A stretch of DNA of 64,000 nt, taken from Aphrophora alni. Taxonomy: Eukaryota; Arthropoda; Insecta; Hemiptera; Aphrophoridae. Under the pieces are notes generated by a model. That model had not been told where the DNA came from. It worked only from the letters and a program-made list of their open reading frames with translations, and did not search any database. Shown here in pieces: positions 55,921 to 64,000 of this stretch (its first letter is position 1; the number at the start of each line of letters is the position of its first letter). The position numbers were made by a program, and so were the translations under genes. Location: contig OY740768.1 of assembly GCA_963513935.1 (NCBI GenBank), forward strand, positions 34,532,216-34,596,215, written 5' to 3'.

Positions 55921-57054
55921 AAAATAGACGATTGGTTCTCTGAAAAATAGTTTTTATCAAGATTAAAATATGTCAGCAATACGGATGACAAGGTTGTTTC
56001 TGTTAGGTAGCTAATTTAATACAAGTGGTGTCACACAAAATAGTGAAAAGAAGAAAGCTTCAGTCTATATTGTAGCATGGTACTAATTGAACAGTTTCCT
56101 GATTCTCTCTCCAGCCTACTTACCAATAATCACCCTCAATCTCAATATTTTTTGACAAACACTAGAAAGCATAATCGATGTTTTCAGATGAGGTTTAACT
56201 GAAGAATGGAACACGCTAAGGAGGAAAAACTTTATGCTGACTTTTAAGGTTCAGTGGTAAGCTTATCACAGAATAGGTAATGTGTAACCTTCATCTCAAC
56301 AAGATCCTTAATTTTTACAAATATATTTTGTTGGCAACGACAACGAAGAGACTGAAATTTGGTTTAACTTCTTTCCTTTCGTGAAGCTCTGATTAATCTA
56401 TAATCTATAAATCTTGCTGGATGACCACAATCCATACAACCAGAGTAAACTGTGAATTGAAAATATGTGCATCTGAGAAACTCCATGTGTAATGGAGATG
56501 TGGAAGTTTTGATCTTGGCAAGGTGGTCGTGTTACCATCCAATTTTACTGAATAAACACCTATTGAATACTAGCTGTATTTTAAAGGAATTTACAAGTTA
56601 TGGTTTGTAATTAATTTTATTAATCATCTTGATTTTCTACACTAACATGCACTCATGATAGGTTTGTAGAAATATGTTTTTATCTTGCTTACTCAAGTTT
56701 TGGCCGATTTTTTCCTTTAAATAATATTTCCTTCATTAAACTCTTAAAAATTAAATATTATCTTTTCTAAAATTTATTCAAAATTAATTTATTAACTCCT
56801 CATTAAAATTTTATTTACAAATTATTAGAAATTTATAAAATCTCACTTTGTACATTTTCACTTTAATTAAAAATATAAATACTGTATACTAATTTAGGGA
56901 ATCATGCATTTCAAGTTTTTTAACCCTAGATTACTACCGTGTTTTTATATACCTTTGTTACTACCGATACGTAAATTTTACGTACATGATTTTTTTTTTT
57001 TTAATGGTTTATCACCTTGTTGTAGTGTATAGATTTGCTAATGATCGTTTACAT

Positions 57055-57097
<43 letters not shown>

Positions 57098-57367
57098 AAT
57101 ATAAAACCGTTTTTAGTCAAACTTAAAAGGCAAGGCATAGTAAATAGAGTAAAACTCAATAATATTCGTAAACAATATTTTAATTTTACAAAAGACTCAA
57201 AGAAACAAAGGATTATGTTTAGAAGTAGAAAACGAAAAAGGAAACAATGTAATATAATATTGATATTTTGATGGTAGACAAATGTGAAAATAAATTGTAT
57301 AATAAAACATAGGTAATATAAATATAAAAATCTATAGTTAGTTCAGGTTTCTGAAATATGAGGAACT

Positions 57368-57479
57368 TCATCCACATTCTGGGCATTTTTTACGCATGTG
57401 CTCCCCACAAACAGCCTTCCCACAGGGACAGTAAGTTGTCGTCATTCGTTTCTTTTTGTAGTCACAGAAGCTGCAGTAC
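57368..57479 (-). CDS. piggyBac transposase, exon 2 (cysteine-rich domain)
   Basis: After an acceptor TTTGATTTTGTAG (minus strand) the frame reads YCSFCDYKKKRMTT ... YCPCGKAVCGEHM ... CPECG and stops at TGA (57368-57370). C-x2-C, C-x-C, C-x4-C-x2-H and C-x2-C form the cross-brace zinc-binding domain at the piggyBac C terminus, which binds terminal DNA. Exon 1 leaves two bases (AG) and this exon supplies G, restoring an Arg codon, for a total of 641 residues. The intron is 57480-57683 (204 bp). Confidence 0.85.
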
Positions 57480-57683
57480 CTACAAAATCAAAGAATGGCA
57501 CTTGATACAACAATGTTTTTTTTTATTATAGTAAAATAAACTACAATAAAATATATCATTTATATTATTATATCATTTAGTAAAGTGAAAGTTAATTGAC
57601 AAATAAATCGTTTAAAATAAAAGTAACTTAAAAAAAAACAAAAACAACTAATATTATATTATGAAATACAATAATCTCGTTAC

Positions 57684-59497
57684 CTTCTTGGCCCTTGCTG
57701 ATTAGCTGCAACAAGAAGTCTCTCTGGCCTTCCAACAACTCTTTCAATGCACAGCTTTAGATCATTTGACAAGTTCCTGTTATCTAGCCTGGATCTTTGG
57801 AAATCTTCAGTTAACTTTTTATGAAGGTTCAGCATGAAATTCATTCTTGTAAATATGTCACATTTTTCCTTTCCAGAACGATGGCTGTTGTGAAGATATA
57901 TCACATAAGCATTTATTGCAGCAATGTTGACCATGTTGTAGAAGAAGCATAATGGCCATCTGATTGTTTTCCTCCCACAATTCATGTTTTGACACATTTG
58001 GTCAAAGGTGTCCACACTTCCTTTAGTTGCGTTGTAAGTCAATATAATTTCAGGTTTTTTTGAGTTGTCATTTACAGATCCCCCAGTATGCATTGTTGAT
58101 ATTAAAGTTACAATTTTATTGTTCTTCGGTTTGAAAGACACGGCGGTTATTTCTTCATGAAACAAAAACATACTTGTCCCTACATTACGGTCATTGAATC
58201 TTGGATCTGTGTATTCTTTTGGTAGTTCGCGCTTATTTTTTTTAATCGTCCCTACCATTGTCAATTTGTTTTCAACTAAAAGACGTTCAGCCAGGGGTAT
58301 ACTAGTGAACCAATTGTCGAATGTTATGTTCCTGTTGCTTCCCGATATTGTTGGGGCGACCAACTTCTCAACAAAATGGTCAGCCGCAGGTTTTTTTATT
58401 GGTACAGTTCCCTTACCTAAATACGGCATTGCGTTTACCATATACTTGGTACTATTATCACACATCATAATTAATTTGATACCGTACTTGTTTGGCTTGC
58501 TCGGTATATACATTCGGAACGGGCACCTCCCACGAAATCCCACAAGCTGTTCATCGATAGTGACGTAAGAACTCGGCTTGTAATTCATAGCACATGAATG
58601 TATGAACAAATCCCAGATCTCACTTATGGCTGCCAGTTTTGTTTCTTGTTTACGTTGTTCTCTAGTTTGTTTATCATCAAACCGTAGACAATCTGTAATA
58701 AATTGAAATCTACGTTCCGACATTGTAGCTCTATACCGATCGCCACAGTAATTTGAGTCGAACAATAATTTCACGGCCAAGTGATTGTCCTTCAAAGCGG
58801 CTGATAAAATCAAAATGCCAAGATAAGCTTCTATTTCTTCAGAATTTACGTCCTTCAAAGAAAAATGATCGGGGTCTTTATAGTTTGCTCTTTTTCGAGA
58901 GATTTCTTCATTCGTATGAACTACAATTATGTTGACGATCTCTGGTGTGAAAAAGAGCTTGAAACATTCGAGGGGTTCATTAGCTTGGCGAGCATTTGCG
59001 GTAGGTCCTGGCGTTATGTGAATAACATTTTTAGCAGGAGTTTTTCCCGTGGTTTCCTTGTATTTTGTTTGCCAAACAGTTTTGTCTTTTCCAAGTAAGG
59101 TTTCACTATTCGGTACTACAATAATCGGACCTTCTGAGTTTGCTGAATTCTTCAGAATAGGATTCCTTTTAGTTTTCTCCTTATTCCCTTCATCAAATGT
59201 GTCTGTTGTATTCTTTTTTTTCTTATTTGATTCTTTGGATGTACTTGGCTCGTTCATTTCCTTTCTTTTGTTTTTGTTCCGATTCCCACTATCATCTTTA
59301 TTTTCCATAGTTCTTATATCACTAGAAATCGCATCGTAAAGATATTCAATCTCCTGGTCATCAGGTGGAAAATATTCTGGGTCTGCGTCACTGTCGTATT
59401 CATCACTTTCGTCAAATTCAACTTCATCTTCATCACTTATGTCTTCTTCTAATGCTTCAAGAATTTGGTTGTCATTTACAACTTGTTTCTCACTCAT
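57684..59497 (-). CDS. piggyBac transposase, exon 1
   Basis: Encodes ~604 residues. The N-terminal ~60 residues are acidic (DISDEDEVEFDESDEYDSD), then basic, then the DDE_Tnp_1_7 core. The expected catalytic aspartates are D315 (TIDEQLVGFRG), D394 (ITFDNWFTS) and D496 (GSVDTFDQMC). Spacings of 79 and 102 are close to the 78 and 101 I recall for the Trichoplusia ni enzyme. Unspliced, the frame ends at TAA (57680-57682) right after QQGPRR. But CAAGAAG|GTAACG here is a usable donor, and splicing to 57479 restores the missing C-terminal domain. The protein cuts and pastes the element at TTAA. No internal stop, so probably functional. Confidence 0.93.
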
Positions 59498-60053
59498 TCT
59501 GAACTAAAATAACGTTATATACACTATTTACACGAAAATTACACTAAAAGCACTACAAAATACGGGGTACACTATTACTACCTATACGTAAGAATGACGT
59601 ACGCAGATTTACTATAGTTACTACCGATACGTAAGATTTACGTGAGGGAAATAAAAAAATAAATAAAACAAGCACAAAAAACTCCCTCATACAACCTCTC
59701 ACTATGCCGCAGTGCGACCAACTAACCCCTAGAAGCACTTGTGGCTGGAGAAGCTTCTGGAGGGGGTATAGTAGGGAGGGGTGGTGAAAAACATGGCGAT
59801 ACACGTAAAATTTACGGGCGGTAGTATTCTAGGGTTAATTATGTTTTTACTGGTCCAAGAAATAAACCATTGTACAAAAGTATTTAAATTATGTGTTAAA
59901 TTAAATCTTAATCTTTAAAAAAATGTGAATGTTTTGTATTTATAAGAAAATAAAATAGGTGGTGGAAGCTAGCTAAATTTCGACATATAGTCCTTCAGGG
60001 ACTAATATTCAAATTAATTTTAGATAAACTTGTATTCTTTTTTTTTCTCTCAA

Positions 60054-60084
<31 letters not shown>

Positions 60085-60984
60085 TAATCCAATATTTCCA
60101 AAACCTTTTTAAAATTGTTAAATATTTTTTAATTACTGCTATTGTTAAAATAAATTTGCTTAAAGAGGTTATTAATAATGTTGTTGTGTATTTGTCCATT
60201 CACAATTAATTGTTAATAGTTTCTCAAAATTTGAATTCACCAGTATTTGTTTCCAGAAGGTGCATGTATGGAATGTTTTCAGACAGTTAAGCATTGTGAT
60301 ATAATTTTTTTTGTTATATCATTTGTTTTGTTTTAAGAAAAATTTCTTTGACCTGTGCACTCGTTTACATAGGCTCTTTTATCGAGATGAGTGAAACAGA
60401 GCTATGAAGAAAACAATTTTTTTGGAGCCATGGTGGTGGAGTAAGATTTTTAAAATTTTGTTATGTTGGTTTGAAGGGCTGAAACAAATTGGACACAGTA
60501 GCAAATTACAAATAAGCCATGGAATAGGAGACATTTCATATTTAAAAAGTAAAATAAGATATTAAAGGATATGATATTATTTATTCAAAAATTATATGAC
60601 GAAAAATATGGTTTTACCCACTAGTAATATGATGCAAAAGGTAAAAATAGACATAGAACACAATTCAATAATCGTGTAACATTATGAAATTGAACAAAGG
60701 AAAATATGTACGGAGAGGTGGCGAAATGAGTTTCCCAGATAGCCTAATCCCACACATTGCCACATAAGTGGGATAAGGTAAATATTTATGTAAAAAGGTT
60801 TAGTTGAAAGACGTAATGAGAGGGGGAGGTATAATTAAAGTTAATTGTGTAAAAAAAGGAAAATGAAATAATTACCTGGGTTGGAAGGGAACAAAAATTA
60901 TCAACTTTATTATAATTTATGGTTTGTGTGTTACATCGATTTTAGTGACTAATTTCAGTTATGTTTCTCTTTCCTTTTTTTTAG

Positions 60985-62486
<1,502 letters not shown>

Positions 62487-62980
62487 GTCCGGCTAATCCG
62501 AACTAATTGGGACCGAACGCTATTCGGATTAGCTAATTGTTCGGATTAGCCGAAATAATTTAAATAATAGAGAACGAAGCAACTGAACGGGTCTGTAGTG
62601 TTGTAATATGAACGAATGATACACAAAAACAAATATCAATAGACCGTTTACTCTTTCAAACGCAGAATCAACAATATGCACAGTGCATTGCAGGCAGCAC
62701 ACTGGCCCACTGTGTGTAGTATTGTGATGTGATGTGAGCGGGCAAGCGGACTGTACGCATGACGATACTGCATGCCGACTGTACGCACTGCCAACCGAGA
62801 CTGTACGTCTGCCTCCCTACTACTACTAGCTCAAGCGCCAAAATCATAACAAAACCTTGACGTAGTCTGCTATTGTATGTACTGCGGTCTGTCACCTATT
62901 CACTCGCGCAAGTGTTTTATTTAAATTACTGTAGCTAGTTTTTATTTAATCGTGTTTGTGAAGTGTGAAAGCAAAGTGCA

Positions 62981-63295
62981 ATGGCTACTAAACGTAAACA
63001 TCATAAGTTGACTCTTAAAGACAAGCTGGAAGCTTTAAAACGTTTGGATAGTGGTGAAAGTGTGACGAAACTAGCAAAAGAACTAAACTTTGGTAAAGCC
63101 ACAATTTGTGTTTGGAAGAAAAATTGTGTGAAGGTTCAACAATATTGCACTACGTCTTTTGATGCGACTCTTGAAAATCGGCAAACAGCGCGTCAATCCC
63201 ATAGTCAGGTCATAAAACGGGAAAAACAGCGTTTACTTTCATCCAGAGTGAAACTGCACGAAATGACTTGTATCATAGCTCATTTTATTCGTTAG
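62981..63295 (+). pseudogene. pogo/Tigger transposase, N-terminal part
   Basis: MATKRKHHKLTLKDKLEALK, then RLDSGESVTKLAKELNFGKA and TICVWKKN form a CENP-B/pogo-type helix-turn-helix. After ~residue 50 the text (CVKVQQYCTTSFDATLENRQ) still loosely follows the family, then degrades and stops at residue 104. Intact family members are several hundred residues, so most of the protein is missing. Confidence 0.8.
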
Positions 63296-63424
63296 AGTGT
63301 CTAGATCAAAGATGTAAACAGTTTTTTTTCCAGAAACTTAATAATTTGTTTATTTATTAAATATAAACAATAAGAATGATGTCCGATTAAACGTAATATG
63401 AAATAAGAGACTGGGTTCATAAAT

Positions 63425-63700
63425 CGATATAATTTTTTGATTTCAATGTTATTTTTTATGTATTTGGGGTCGCTCTATCCGATTATGATGTCAAAAAAGT
63501 GTGAATCCTAAAGGGCGCCACAGAAAAAAATAATATAAGATGCAGGTAAAGACAAATTAAAATTAAATGAAATGAGGAATTATTTTGGTCAATTCGTCAT
63601 TCTTTAATTTCAATGCCATTTTTTTAAGTTCTCTGGTTCGCTCGTTCCGATACTGATACCAAAATTGTGCAAATCGTAGAGGGCACCACCTGCAAAACTA
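63425..63700 (+). repeat. Diverged direct duplication inside the pogo element
   Basis: About 63433-63525 and 63592-63690 share TTTCAATG(T/C)(T/C)ATTTTTT, GGT(C)TCGCTC, TCCGAT and GGGC(G/A)CCAC with the same spacing. This spacer replaces the middle of the transposase and is probably another insertion or a local duplication. Confidence 0.5.
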
Positions 63701-63707
63701 TTACAAG

Positions 63708-64000
63708 GTGAAAATGGTGACTTTCTTGACACCCTTACTACAGCCAATGGACCAGGGAGTTTTGCAGGTACTTAAATTGAAGTATCGAAAACAGTTTTTG
63801 AGATCTCTAATCGAAGACGATACTATCCCTTTAGTTCAATTGATCAAGCAAACAAACGTCAAGGATGTTGTCTATTGGGCCACTGAGTCTTAGGAAAATG
63901 TTACGGTTGAAGCGATAAGAAATTCTTGGAAAAAACTATGGAAAAAACATCCTTTGAATTTTAAGACAATGCTACCGAAAATGACTCAGTTGACCTAATA
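63708..64000 (+). pseudogene. pogo/Tigger transposase, catalytic-domain fragment
   Basis: Reads TFLTPLLQPMDQGVLQVLKL ... YRKQFLRSLIEDD, then DVVYWATES-stop-ENVTVEAIRNSWKKLWKKHP. The PLLQPMDQG motif carries the last catalytic Asp of pogo-type DDE enzymes. One in-frame TAG (63891-63893) interrupts it, and the window ends before the C terminus. Confidence 0.8.

Larger units (their letters stand above)
56924..59834 (-). mobile_element. piggyBac element, apparently intact
   Basis: 2911 bp bounded by TTAA at 56920-56923 and 59835-59838, the piggyBac target duplication. The terminal repeats are CCCTAGATTACTACCG on the left and CCCTAGAATACTACCG on the right (reverse complement). CCCTAGA is a known piggyBac-class start. 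TACTACCGATACGTAA-type motifs recur just inside both ends (about 56952-56968 on the left; 59576-59592 and 59617-59634 on the right). A TA microsatellite (57056-57093) lies in the left subterminal DNA. It contains one transposase gene on the minus strand. Confidence 0.95.
54043..60984 (+). other. wdb: 6.9-kb wdb intron (holds the piggyBac element)
   Basis: GTAAGT...TTTTTTAG, phase 0. Apart from the piggyBac at 56924-59834 and the relic at 55540-55920, I see only AT-rich sequence and TA microsatellites (54059-54074 and 60061-60087). The 112-codon minus-strand ORF at 54135-54473 is not recognised. Confidence 0.85.
62487..64000 (+). mobile_element. pogo/Tigger-type DNA transposon, degenerate, cut by window edge
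   Basis: The left end carries GTCCGGCTAATCCGAAC (62487-62503) with the inverted copy GTTCGGATTAGCC (62539-62551), the kind of CGGATTA-rich terminus found in Tigger-like elements. It contains an N-terminal DNA-binding ORF and, after a spacer with other repeats, a fragment of the catalytic domain that reaches the window end. Confidence 0.75.

Noticed and set aside
58194..59339. Plus-strand ORFs of 60-124 codons opposite the piggyBac transposase
   Set aside because: Antisense shadows of a well-supported minus-strand gene.

Overview
This window is animal nuclear DNA, most likely from an insect. I favour a hemipteran-like genome with large introns, but that last step is inference. The DNA is AT-rich, full of transposon relics, and contains a short interstitial run of the insect telomere-type pentamer TTAGG/GGTTA near 48500. 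Nearly all of it is intron or upstream intronic DNA of one gene on the + strand: the PP2A B56-type regulatory subunit, orthologous to Drosophila widerborst (wdb) and vertebrate PPP2R5C/D. Three constitutive-looking exons are visible (22415-22592, 53843-54042, 60985-61118) with matching splice phases. Introns of about 31 kb and 7 kb separate them, and the gene runs off the right edge. Two further candidate first exons lie in CpG-richer patches of the 31-kb intron (33156-33366, and a very short one at 37327-37342). Both end in the phase needed to splice in frame to the 53843 exon, which suggests alternative promoters.

Layout, left to right. 1-9 kb: a large fold-back element carrying a nested hAT-like MITE, a second long-TIR element with iterated GCGGACAC motifs, an imperfect palindrome, and copies of a dispersed repeat called R1 here. 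9.0-17.1 kb: a complete Ty3/gypsy LTR retrotransposon with 1280-bp LTRs in which I saw no differences. Its gag and pol are in the same frame, separated by one TGA, and three primer-binding-site-like motifs sit in and beside the LTR. 17-27 kb: relics of two Tc1/mariner-IS630 type transposons, R1 copies and the first wdb exon. 27.7-31.4 kb: a dispersed repeat with a 3.1-kb minisatellite expanded inside it; an unexpanded copy of the same repeat is at 52.8-53.4 kb. 31.4-32.2 kb: a hAT-like element with an exact 8-bp target duplication. It carries a compact heat-shock-like promoter (HSEs, TATA, Inr and a correctly spaced DPE), a 24-codon ORF and AATAAA. 33-53 kb: candidate alternative exons, MITEs, a duplicated roughly 420-bp element, an old IS630-like transposase relic and a GC-rich long-TIR element inserted into an R1 copy. 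56.9-59.8 kb: an apparently intact piggyBac element with TTAA duplications. Its conserved cysteine-rich C terminus is on a separate exon. 62.5-64 kb: a broken pogo/Tigger-type element cut by the window edge.

The only host gene I can support is wdb. Everything else is transposable-element genes, relics and repeats that have accumulated in its introns. The youngest insertions, judged by intact ORFs and matching ends, are the gypsy element, the piggyBac element and the nested MITE at 1375-1789.
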